From: Streptomyces sp. NRRL WC-3605
GTDB lineage: Bacteria; Actinomycetota; Actinomycetes; Streptomycetales; Streptomycetaceae
DNA: 64,000 nt
NCBI RefSeq assembly: GCF_001509795.1
Contig: NZ_LLZN01000058.1
Span: 1-64,000 of the forward strand
Reading direction: 5' to 3'
The translations under genes were made by a program, and so were the position numbers. Below the pieces are notes generated by a model. The model was not told where the DNA came from. It did no database searches and was given only the letters and a program-made list of their open reading frames with translations. Below are positions 9,018 to 16,628 of this stretch, in pieces. How positions within the stretch are numbered: the stretch's first letter is position 1; every line of letters begins with the position of its first letter.

Positions 9018-10196
9018 TCAGCGGTGCCAGCCGAACCGTTCCGTGATCTCCGGCAGCCGGTCCGCCGCGAGGGCGTGCGCGGCGGCCCGCGGGGTCGTGC
9101 CGTCGGCCTCCGCGCGGGCCAGCGTGCGGTCGGTCAGGGCCCGCATCGCACGCCGCGTGTGGGCGAACGCCTCGTCCGCGTCCGGGCCGATGTCCCCGAA
9201 CAGCGTCCACCACCACCAGGCGTTCGTGGCCGAGTTGACGACCACGTCCGGAAGTACGGTGACCCCCCGCGCGGCCAGCAGCACTTCCGCCTCCGGGCGG
9301 ACGGGCATGTTCGCCGCCTCGGCGATCCAGCGGGCGCTGATCCGGCCCTGGTTGGCGGCGTCCACCGCGTACGACACCGCCGCCGGCACCAGGACCTCCG
9401 CCTCGGTCGACAGCCAGGCGTCCCCCGGCAGTTCACGGTCGCCGGGGCGCAACGCCGCGCGGTCCACCGTCGCGTGGCCGTCCCGGGCCGCCAGCAGCGC
9501 CTCCACGTCCAGCCCCGCCGGATTGGCGATGGTCCCCTTGATGTCGGCGACGGCCACCACGGTGAGCCCGGCGCGCGCGAGGAACCGCGCGGTGGCCCCG
9601 CCCATCGTGCCCAGGCCCTGCAGGGCGACCCGGGTCCGCCAGCGGGGCACCCCGGCCCGGTCCAGCGCGGTGAGCACCGACTCGGCCACACCGCAGCCGC
9701 CCACCAGCTCGTCGAGCCCGATGCCGTCGACGTCCACCGCGAACGCCTCGGCCAGCCGGCGGCGGGCGGCGGCCTCGTCGTCCAACAGCGGGTACACCGC
9801 CTGCACGGACGAGACGAGCCCCGCCTCCCGGGCCGCCCGGTCGACGACGTCCTGGCTGAGTCCCAGGTCCTCGCCCGTGGTCCACAGCGTCTCGACGTAC
9901 GGCCGCATCGCGCGCAGGTAGCGCACCAGCAGGCCGTACGCCTCCGGGTCCCGCGGATCGCAGTCGACGCCGCCCTTGGCGCCGCCGAGCGGGACGTACC
10001 GGACGTCCGGGTCGTAGTGCAGGGCCTCCTTGAGGGTCATGCCGGCGGCCAGCCCCGCGATCTCCTCCAGCGTGCAGCCCGGCCGCATCCGCAGTCCGCC
10101 GCTGGAGACTCCGCGCACCAGCCGGTCCACGACCAGGAAGCCCTGGCGGCCCGTGACGTGGTCGGTCCAGGTGAGGGACAGGAAGGGCGAGGTCAT
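9018..10196 (-). CDS. Glu/Leu/Phe/Val dehydrogenase family protein
   Basis: A 392-aa NAD(P)-dependent amino-acid dehydrogenase that would deaminate an amino acid to its 2-oxo acid. The substrate-binding lysine motif appears as PLGGAKGGVDCDP, preceded by SSGGLRMRPGCTLEE, and the Rossmann domain starts around RVALQGLGTMGGATARFLA. The family normally reads GGGKGG at the lysine site; here it is GGAKGG. Substrate (glutamate or a branched/aromatic amino acid) is not clear. The start at 10196 is chosen because a GGAG site precedes this ATG and homology begins there; an upstream in-frame start at 10301 would add 35 low-complexity residues. Confidence 0.85.
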   Translation of the reverse strand: MTSPFLSLTWTDHVTGRQGFLVVDRLVRGVSSGGLRMRPGCTLEEIAGLAAGMTLKEALHYDPDVRYVPLGGAKGGVDCDPRDPEAYGLLVRYLRAMRPYVETLWTTGEDLGLSQDVVDRAAREAGLVSSVQAVYPLLDDEAAARRRLAEAFAVDVDGIGLDELVGGCGVAESVLTALDRAGVPRWRTRVALQGLGTMGGATARFLARAGLTVVAVADIKGTIANPAGLDVEALLAARDGHATVDRAALRPGDRELPGDAWLSTEAEVLVPAAVSYAVDAANQGRISARWIAEAANMPVRPEAEVLLAARGVTVLPDVVVNSATNAWWWWTLFGDIGPDADEAFAHTRRAMRALTDRTLARAEADGTTPRAAAHALAADRLPEITERFGWHR

Positions 10197-10471
10197 GCGA
10201 ACTCCGGGATCGGCGGCGGTCTGCGCGGTCGTCCGCGAGGTGACGGGGGCGCCCGGGCGGCCGGGAGAGCCGCATGCTCCTGAACGACGGGTCAGTATCA
10301 CGACCAGGACACGGACATGTCAACGCATGCGGGCGCGTTCGCCGCCGGATCATGGGAACGAACGCCGGCGACCCGGCGTTCGGGATGACAGGGGCTGTCG
10401 GCCGTGATCGCGGGGGACCGTCGGTGTGGCCGCCCATAATGGAAGCCTCACCGACTCCACCAGGAGGTACC

Positions 10472-11659
10472 GTGGCCGGTTCCCGATTCCCGAGCGCCGC
10501 GCTGAGCGTCCTGCGGCCCACGGCCTTCGGCGTGGACCCCAGCGGTGAGCGCATGGCGCGCATCCGCCGGTCGCCGCACTTCAGCGACGGCGTGTTCCAG
10601 AACCCGGGCGGGACCGCGCGGACCAGACCGTCCGGTTCGATGCTGGAGTTCGCGAAGGTCTTCTTCGACAAGGACACCCGGCCGCTACGCGTGCCGAAGG
10701 GCACCGTGCCGGTGCACGCCACCACCTACGCCGACCTCGCGAAGCCGCCCGCCACGGGCCTGCGCCTGACGTGGATGGGCCACTCCAGCGTCCTCGCCGA
10801 GATCGACGGCCGGCGTGTGCTGTTCGACCCCGTGTGGGGCGAGCGCTGCTCGCCGTTCCCGTTCGCCGGGCCCAGGCGGCTGCACCCCGCGCCGCTCCCG
10901 CTCGCCGCGCTCGGCCCGGTCGACGTCGTCGTCATCTCGCACGACCACTACGACCACCTCGACCTCCCCACGATCAAGGCGCTGGCCGGGACCAGCACCC
11001 TCTTCGCCGTCCCGCTCGGCGTCGGCGCGCACCTCGAGCACTGGGGCGTCCCCGCCGACCGGCTCCGCGAACTGGACTGGCACGAGACGACCGAGATCGG
11101 CGGCCTGACCCTCACCGCCACCCCCGCCCGCCACTTCTGCGGCCGCGGACTGCGCAACACCCAGCACACGCTCTGGGCGTCCTGGGTCGTCGCCTCGCGG
11201 GAGCACCGGATCTACCACAGCGGTGACACCGGCTACTTCGACGGCTTCCGGGACATCGGGGCCGCGCACGGGCCGTTCGACGCCACGATGATCCAGGTCG
11301 GCGCCTACTCCGACTTCTGGCCGGACATCCACATGACGCCCGCCCAGGGCGTCCGCAGCCACCTCGATCTGCAGGGAGGCGCCCCGGGCGGGGTGCTGCT
11401 GCCCATCCACTGGGGCACCTTCAACCTCGCGCCGCACCCGTGGGCGGAGCCGGGGGAGTGGATGAGGGACGCCGCCGGGGACGCGGGCCAGACGGTGGCC
11501 TTCCCGCAGCCCGGCCGGCCGTTCGAACCGGCGGGGGAGGTGCCCGTGGAGCCCTGGTGGCGGACGGTGTCGGGGCCGGTCCCGCGGACCTGGCAGCCTC
11601 CCCGGGCCGGCGAGGACGGGGCGGCCAAGGATCGTCTCGACCTCGCCGGGGAGCGCTGA
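10472..11659 (+). CDS. MBL-fold metallo-hydrolase (RomA/NAPE-PLD/UlaG-like)
   Basis: A 395-aa metallo-beta-lactamase-fold hydrolase. Metal-binding motif SHDHYDHLD gives the HxHxDH signature; further ligands are in the ARHFCGRG region, HSGDTGYF and PIHWGTFNL. The long form with LTWMGHSSVLAEIDG at the N-terminal strand resembles NAPE-PLD/RomA-like hydrolases of lipids or lactones; the substrate is unknown. GTG at 10472 is used because AGGAGG sits 6 bp before it. It diverges from the dehydrogenase gene over 275 bp. Confidence 0.88.
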   Translation: MAGSRFPSAALSVLRPTAFGVDPSGERMARIRRSPHFSDGVFQNPGGTARTRPSGSMLEFAKVFFDKDTRPLRVPKGTVPVHATTYADLAKPPATGLRLTWMGHSSVLAEIDGRRVLFDPVWGERCSPFPFAGPRRLHPAPLPLAALGPVDVVVISHDHYDHLDLPTIKALAGTSTLFAVPLGVGAHLEHWGVPADRLRELDWHETTEIGGLTLTATPARHFCGRGLRNTQHTLWASWVVASREHRIYHSGDTGYFDGFRDIGAAHGPFDATMIQVGAYSDFWPDIHMTPAQGVRSHLDLQGGAPGGVLLPIHWGTFNLAPHPWAEPGEWMRDAAGDAGQTVAFPQPGRPFEPAGEVPVEPWWRTVSGPVPRTWQPPRAGEDGAAKDRLDLAGER

Positions 11660-11701
11660 CAACGGCGGCGGGCGACCCGGCCGACGGAGCAGCGGCGTCC
11701 G

Positions 11702-12817
11702 TCAGGTCCCGGTCCGGGACGCCCCCGTGGCGGGCGTCCCCAGGGCGCCGATGCCCTTCGGCTTGCGCCGGGACGCGGCGACGAGCCCGCTGACCAGGAC
11801 GCCGCCCACCGCCCAGGCGGACAGGACCCACCAGGCCGTGGCGGTGTCGTGCCCACCGAAGTACGAGTAGTTGCGGATCAGCGTCACCGAGGCGCCGTTG
11901 GGGAGGGCCGGTCCGAGGTCCCGCCAGAAGGGCGGCAGCAGCGCCGACGGATAGACACCGCCCGCGCTCGGGTTGCCGAGCACCACGAAGATCAGCACCG
12001 ACAGGGCGATGCCCGCGGGCCCCAGGAGGACTTGGAAGGCCATCCCGGTCGCCGCCGCGGCGAAGGTGGTGAGGGCGGCGATCCCCCAGATCGCGCCGAA
12101 GTGCCCGGGCAGCGCGTCGAAGACCAGATCGACGATGATCGCACCGCCGAGCCCCGAAAGGATCGACAGCCCGGCCAGCGCCCCTAGCCGGATGAGCATT
12201 CGGTGGGACGTGGCCGGCCTGGCCCCGTACGACGCGGACAGCGCGGCGGATCCCAGATAGCCGCCCACCACCATGCCGACCGCCAGATAGAAGCTGGCCA
12301 GCCCTCGTCCGTCCGCCTCGTTCGGCGGACGCAGATCGGTGATCCGCACCGGACGCGCCGGGTCCGCCTTCTGGAACAGGGTCTGCAGCGCCTGGACGCT
12401 CGACGGGCCGGCGGCGGAGGCCACCAGCAGCTGGTTGGCGGGGGCCGCGGGGCTGACCAGGAGAGCGGCGTCCACCTGACGCTCCAGCACCATCGTCCGT
12501 GCCTGCGCCGCGTCGTCGGCGGGCCGGCCCGCGAGGGGCTCCCCGGGGATGCCGTTCAGCTTGTCGATCACCTGTGCCTGCGCCGCCGGCGGTGCCACGA
12601 CGGCCAGGCTGAGCTTGTGCGGCTTGGGCGAGTGGAAGGCACCGATGTAGGAGACGACGAAGGCCAATTCCAGGATGAGGACGCCGAGGAGGAGGATTCC
12701 GGCGCGGGGCGTGATGGCCTCCCTCAGCTCGTGCAGGAACCGTGCGACGGGTGAGGCCGCGGGAGGAGTCCCGGGCGGCTGTCCGGTCGGCTCCGGGGTG
12801 TCGCCTGTGCCGGCCAT
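11702..12817 (-). CDS. ABC-2/DUF3533-like membrane protein
   Basis: A 371-aa membrane protein: a Pro-rich cytosolic N-terminus, first membrane helix at about residues 42-60, an extracytoplasmic domain of about 130-150 residues, then about five helices to residue 350 and a short tail. This layout matches YhgE/Pip/DUF3533 and ABC-2 permease-like proteins, which lack their own ATPase and may export lipids, drugs or peptides. It is the last gene of the minus-strand group, 43 bp after the Nramp gene. Function is not established. Confidence 0.7.
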   Translation of the reverse strand: MAGTGDTPEPTGQPPGTPPAASPVARFLHELREAITPRAGILLLGVLILELAFVVSYIGAFHSPKPHKLSLAVVAPPAAQAQVIDKLNGIPGEPLAGRPADDAAQARTMVLERQVDAALLVSPAAPANQLLVASAAGPSSVQALQTLFQKADPARPVRITDLRPPNEADGRGLASFYLAVGMVVGGYLGSAALSASYGARPATSHRMLIRLGALAGLSILSGLGGAIIVDLVFDALPGHFGAIWGIAALTTFAAAATGMAFQVLLGPAGIALSVLIFVVLGNPSAGGVYPSALLPPFWRDLGPALPNGASVTLIRNYSYFGGHDTATAWWVLSAWAVGGVLVSGLVAASRRKPKGIGALGTPATGASRTGT

Positions 12818-12860
12818 GGCAACTCCTAAGAACTAGTGGGTGGACCCGTGGGTTCGTGGC

Positions 12861-14066
12861 TCAGGGGAAGAACTGCTCCAGGAGCAGGGCCGCGTCGAGC
12901 AGGGTGACGGCCGCGATGGCCGCTCCCAGACCGGCCTTCACCGGAAGGCTGTTGACGTGCTCGCCCATCACACGGCGGGAGGAGGTCAGCAGTCCGAGCG
13001 GGACGAGGACGAGCGGCAGACCGATCGCGAGCACCACCTGGCTCATGATGAGCGCGCCGACCGGCGAGACACCGGCTGCCAGCAGCGCGACCGCGGGCAG
13101 GACGGTGATCAGACGCCTCAGCGACCGCGGCATCCGGCGGCGCATCAGCCCGCTCATCACCACCTCGCCCGACTGGGTGCCCACGGCCGTGGAGGTCAGC
13201 CCGCTGACGAGGAGCGCGACCAGGAACGCGGTCTGCGCGGCGCCGCCGGCCCGCTCCGACAGCCCGCGGGCGATGTCGCCGAAGTCCTCGCCGCTCAGGC
13301 CGTGCAGGGCACCGGCGCCGACCACGACCATCGCGGCGTTGATGCTCCCGGCGAAGAGCATCGCCAGGATCACGTCGGCGCGGTGCGCCCGCAGGCGCCG
13401 GTGGGTCTGCGCGAGGGCGCTGTGGACGTGGATGGCGTGGGGCATGATCGTGGCGCCGACGATGCCCGCCGCGAGGTACAGGGCCCCGTCGCCCGGCAGG
13501 GCCGGCACCATGCCGGTCCCCAGGGCGTGCAGCGGGGGTGTGCGGTACGTCAGGCAGAACAGGAAGGCCCCGCCGATGACGCAGAGGGAGACGACGGCCA
13601 CCCCCTGCAGGAACCGCTCGCCCAGACGGTCGCCGGCGGCCAGGACGACCCCGCCCACCACTGCGGCGATCGCTCCGCCGACCGGCAGCGGAACTCCGAA
13701 CAGCAGGTACATCGCGAAGGCCGCACCGATCACCTCGGCCACGTCCGTGGCGATCGCGACGGCCTCGGCCTGCAGCCAGTACGCCACACGCCAGGGTGTG
13801 GAGCAGCGCTTCGCGACCAGCTGGGGGAGGGTGAGGCCGGTCGTCGCCCCCAGCTTCGCCGCCAGATACTGCACGGGCCCCGCGACCAGCGTCGCCAGGA
13901 CGACCACCCACAGCAGGGCCGTGCCGAACTGCGCGCCGGCCGTGACGTTGGTGACCAGGTTGCCGGGGTCGACGTAGGCGATGGCCGCGACGAAGGCCGG
14001 GCCGAGCAGTCGCGCGGACGAGCGGCGCGACCGCGGCGGCGAGGGTGCGAGGCGGGCGGTCGTCAC
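12861..14066 (-). CDS. Nramp-family divalent metal transporter (MntH-like)
   Basis: A 401-aa polytopic proton-coupled importer for Mn(II)/Fe(II). Helix 1 carries the metal-binding DPGN motif (AYVDPGNLVTNV), and helix 6 the MPH motif (IMPHAIHVHSAL), so the canonical site is intact. About 11 membrane helices are visible. The start is a GTG at 14066 that overlaps the stop of the DUF1275 gene by 4 bp (GTGA); the frame stays open far upstream but without coding character. Sitting in one operon with a bicupin of the Mn-dependent oxalate-decarboxylase family, it may supply that enzyme's metal. This link is inference. Confidence 0.93.
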   Translation of the reverse strand: MTTARLAPSPPRSRRSSARLLGPAFVAAIAYVDPGNLVTNVTAGAQFGTALLWVVVLATLVAGPVQYLAAKLGATTGLTLPQLVAKRCSTPWRVAYWLQAEAVAIATDVAEVIGAAFAMYLLFGVPLPVGGAIAAVVGGVVLAAGDRLGERFLQGVAVVSLCVIGGAFLFCLTYRTPPLHALGTGMVPALPGDGALYLAAGIVGATIMPHAIHVHSALAQTHRRLRAHRADVILAMLFAGSINAAMVVVGAGALHGLSGEDFGDIARGLSERAGGAAQTAFLVALLVSGLTSTAVGTQSGEVVMSGLMRRRMPRSLRRLITVLPAVALLAAGVSPVGALIMSQVVLAIGLPLVLVPLGLLTSSRRVMGEHVNSLPVKAGLGAAIAAVTLLDAALLLEQFFP

Positions 14067-14743
14067 GGTGCGGGGCTCCCTGCCCTGGGGAGTGCGAGGA
14101 TCGCGACGGCGGTGCCGACCGCCGCCACGGCGGGGCCGAGCCGGGCGTCGATCTCCATGGCCCCGGAGGCCGCCAGGGCACCCAGGACCAGCGCCACCAC
14201 CACGGCCACGCGGACGCCCGAGTGCCGGGTGCTGCCGTCGGCGGCGTCCTGCGCCAGGCTGGTCAGGGTGCCGGTGACGAAGGTCGTGGTCACCCCCGCG
14301 CCGTGCGCCGACCGTTTGGCGGCGGCGGTCTGGGCGCCCATCGCCGCGGCGGACGCCGCGAGCATCAGCAGCCGGAGCGTGGTGTCCGGGGTGGAGTGGA
14401 CCGACCGGAGGATCAGCACCACCAGATCGAGGGCCACCACGGCCAGCAGCACGGCCCTGATCTGGCTCCACCGCGCCTTGGGGTGCTTCGGCGCCGCCCT
14501 GGAGGCCAGATACACCGCGATCAGGAAGGCTCCCAGCGCGGTGGCCGCTCCCGAGACCAGGGCCCCGTATCCCGGCCGGCTGGTCAGGCCGGACAGGATG
14601 AGGCTGCCCGTCATGTTGGCGGTGAACACACTTCCGAGCTGGACGAAGGCGAAGGCGTCACCGGCTCCTGTGGCGAAGGACAGCAGCACGGCCACGGCGG
14701 ACAGACGCGTCGGTGTCGGCGCCGCCGGCGAGGTCGCCCGCAC
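14063..14743 (-). CDS. DUF1275 (YoaK) family membrane protein
   Basis: A 226-aa protein with about six membrane helices. The N-terminal block LLSFATGAGDAFAFVQLGSV followed by FTANMTGSLILSG is characteristic of the DUF1275/YoaK family, for which no firm function is known. It sits 3 bp after the bicupin stop and overlaps the Nramp start by 4 bp, so the three are almost certainly co-translated. Confidence 0.85.
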   Translation of the reverse strand: MRATSPAAPTPTRLSAVAVLLSFATGAGDAFAFVQLGSVFTANMTGSLILSGLTSRPGYGALVSGAATALGAFLIAVYLASRAAPKHPKARWSQIRAVLLAVVALDLVVLILRSVHSTPDTTLRLLMLAASAAAMGAQTAAAKRSAHGAGVTTTFVTGTLTSLAQDAADGSTRHSGVRVAVVVALVLGALAASGAMEIDARLGPAVAAVGTAVAILALPRAGSPAP

Positions 14744-14746
14744 GGA

Positions 14747-15790
14747 TCAGGATTCCTTCGCCGGCGGCGTCGGGTTCTTCCGCGGGACGATCAGGGGGTC
14801 GGCCGTGGTGAAGGGGAAGTCCGGCAGACTGCGCTCGTCCACGCCGAGGGTGGACGCCATCACCTCGGGGGAGAACGCGGTGGCCGTCGTCCGGTAGCCG
14901 ATGTCACCCGGCGTCGGCTGGTCGAAGAAGATCAGGAAGTGGAACGCGTCGTCGCCGAGCACCTCGATGTGGTGCGGGTAGGCGCGCGGCACGAAATAGA
15001 CGTCCCCCTGCTCGAGTTCGTACTCGTCCAGGGTGACGTCGGGATCGAGGATGCGCATACGGGCCCGTCCCCTGGCCACGTATCCCATCTCCGCGGTCAC
15101 GGGATGCCAGTGCGCGTCCCGCATCCCGTTCTCCTTGATCCGCAGGGAGTACATCGAGATGTCCTCCAGGGCCGCCCAGAACTGCTTCCGCGCCAGCCGC
15201 GCCGACCCGTAGTCGTACGTCGTCGGCGCGTGCTGGCCCTCGACGTCGAAGAGATGGGCGTTGGGGAAGCGCTGGGTGGGACTCACCGAGGAGTTCGTCC
15301 CGCGCGGGAGGATCTGCTGGGCGTCCGGCCGCGCGAACGCGTCGAAGGCGGAGGACGGCAGACCGTAGGTGTTGCCGAGCACGGAGTCCGTCATCGCCGA
15401 GAGGCTGTCGCGCAGGGAGAAATGCTGGGGCTTATCGCTGCGCAGGGCGATGATGACCTCGGCCTCGGTCGCCCCGAGGTTCTCTATGTGGTAAACGGTT
15501 CCGGATTCCACGTGGTACATGTTTCCCTCGCCGGCCACGAACGACGAGAATTCGTTTCCGGAGCCCAGCATCGATATGAGCACTTCGCCTCGGACGACAT
15601 AAGCGAGCTGGTTGGCGTTGACATTCCATTGAGGTTCCCTGATCGCGTTCGGTCCCAGGATCACTCGCTTGATCGACAGGCCGTCGAGGATGGACAGGCC
15701 TTGTCGGTCGACCACTTGGATGCTGCCGAGATCGCTCTCGAACAGTGGGGGACTTTCGTTCAGGGAGACCCAATGCGCAGAGGGGGCCAT
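14747..15790 (-). CDS. bicupin protein of oxalate decarboxylase type, one metal site degenerate
   Basis: A 347-aa bicupin. The C-terminal cupin (about residues 215-330) keeps the metal ligands HWH and the following Glu in DAHWHPVTAEMGY and a His in PRAYPHHIEV. In the N-terminal cupin (about 45-150) the matching site reads EPQWNVNANQLAY, so both His and the Glu are gone, although the barrel GEGNMYHVESGTVYHIENLG remains. Oxalate decarboxylases normally bind Mn in both domains. Enzymatic activity, if present, would need the C-terminal site; oxalate or a related small acid is possible. There is no signal peptide. The ATG at 15790 is chosen for its AAAAGGTG site. First gene of the bicupin-DUF1275-Nramp operon. 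Confidence 0.85.
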   Translation of the reverse strand: MAPSAHWVSLNESPPLFESDLGSIQVVDRQGLSILDGLSIKRVILGPNAIREPQWNVNANQLAYVVRGEVLISMLGSGNEFSSFVAGEGNMYHVESGTVYHIENLGATEAEVIIALRSDKPQHFSLRDSLSAMTDSVLGNTYGLPSSAFDAFARPDAQQILPRGTNSSVSPTQRFPNAHLFDVEGQHAPTTYDYGSARLARKQFWAALEDISMYSLRIKENGMRDAHWHPVTAEMGYVARGRARMRILDPDVTLDEYELEQGDVYFVPRAYPHHIEVLGDDAFHFLIFFDQPTPGDIGYRTTATAFSPEVMASTLGVDERSLPDFPFTTADPLIVPRKNPTPPAKES

Positions 15791-16457
15791 GTCGATCACC
15801 TTTTCGAGACGCCTTCTCTCAAAGCTGACACGGGTTATTGAAAAGCGCACCTTGAGCAACTCGCTGCTCTGGCCGGGTGGATGATCCGCGGACGCGCGGC
15901 CGACCGGGCCGAGAGAATTCTCCGGCCGGTGAGATGTGGACGCGGTGGTACGCCAAGTCCCGTGCGGGGCGAACGCGCCTGGCGGAGCGTCAGGCGCCCG
16001 GTGTCGCGTGTATGTGGTGATCGACACGACGGCGTCATGGCGTCGCGTACGGCACCTGCGCGAGCCGTGCCCTCGGCAACTCCGTTGACTCTGCCATGTG
16101 TTGTGGAGGGCGCGCCGGGCGCATGGAGGTGCTCGGGGGCGCCCGGATCGCCGCGTGCGCCGTCACCGTCGGTGACGCTCTGGGGGCGTGCGGTGGGGCG
16201 TGGCGGGCGCTCGGTGCCCCGCCGGAGGTCGGGGCGGTACGCGGGCGTGGCTCCAGTGAGAGGTGGAGGCCGCGCCTGGTGCTGGTCGCACTCGCCGACG
16301 GCGACCACTTCTGACCAGCTCTGATCGCTCGCTGACGCTTTCCGTATGAGTGTCGTGACCGGTTATCGGTCTGTCGTACGAGCGCTCATACCAGAGCGGG
16401 ACGCCGTCTGCGGGAGTTTGTCAACTGCCCACCGCACTTGATGCGGAGGCGACTACT
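15791..16457. other. large divergent intergenic region
   Basis: About 670 bp between the bicupin operon and the conservon. Several open frames of 60-150 codons exist on both strands, but none has a ribosome site plus convincing composition; the best, a 63-codon frame from ATG at 16123 to 16314, lacks a Shine-Dalgarno. An inverted repeat GTATGAG...CTCATAC spans about 16345-16391. The region must hold the bicupin and conservon promoters. Confidence 0.45.
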
Positions 16458-16628
16458 GTGAGTGTCCGTCGGGCGACACGCAGCCGAATTCCAACGGTTC
16501 CGTCGACCGGCACGAGAAGGCGCACAGCCCCGGGCCCGCGCAGACCGCGTGCACCCCCAGGCCCCCGACCGACGGACCAGTACGAGGACCCCGATGTCTC
16601 AACTCCGCGCCCCGGCCACACGCGCTGA
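16458..16628 (+). CDS. possible 56-aa upstream ORF overlapping cvnA start
   Basis: GTG at 16458 follows a good GGAGG site (16444-16448, 9 bp away) and opens a 56-codon Arg/Pro-rich frame (begins MSVRRATRSRIPTVPSTG) that ends inside the next gene, overlapping its start by 35 bp. Composition is only weakly coding. It may be a leader peptide for translational coupling or a decayed original N-terminus in another frame. I rate it uncertain. Confidence 0.3.
   Translation: MSVRRATRSRIPTVPSTGTRRRTAPGPRRPRAPPGPRPTDQYEDPDVSTPRPGHTR

Noticed and set aside
15881..16324. Open frames of 60-150 codons between the bicupin operon and the conservon
   Set aside because: No ribosome sites, inconsistent third-position composition and overlapping frames on both strands; treated as non-coding.
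16345..16391. Inverted repeat GTATGAG...CTCATAC as operator
   Set aside because: Arms are only 7 bp and more than 30 bp apart; chance occurrence cannot be excluded.
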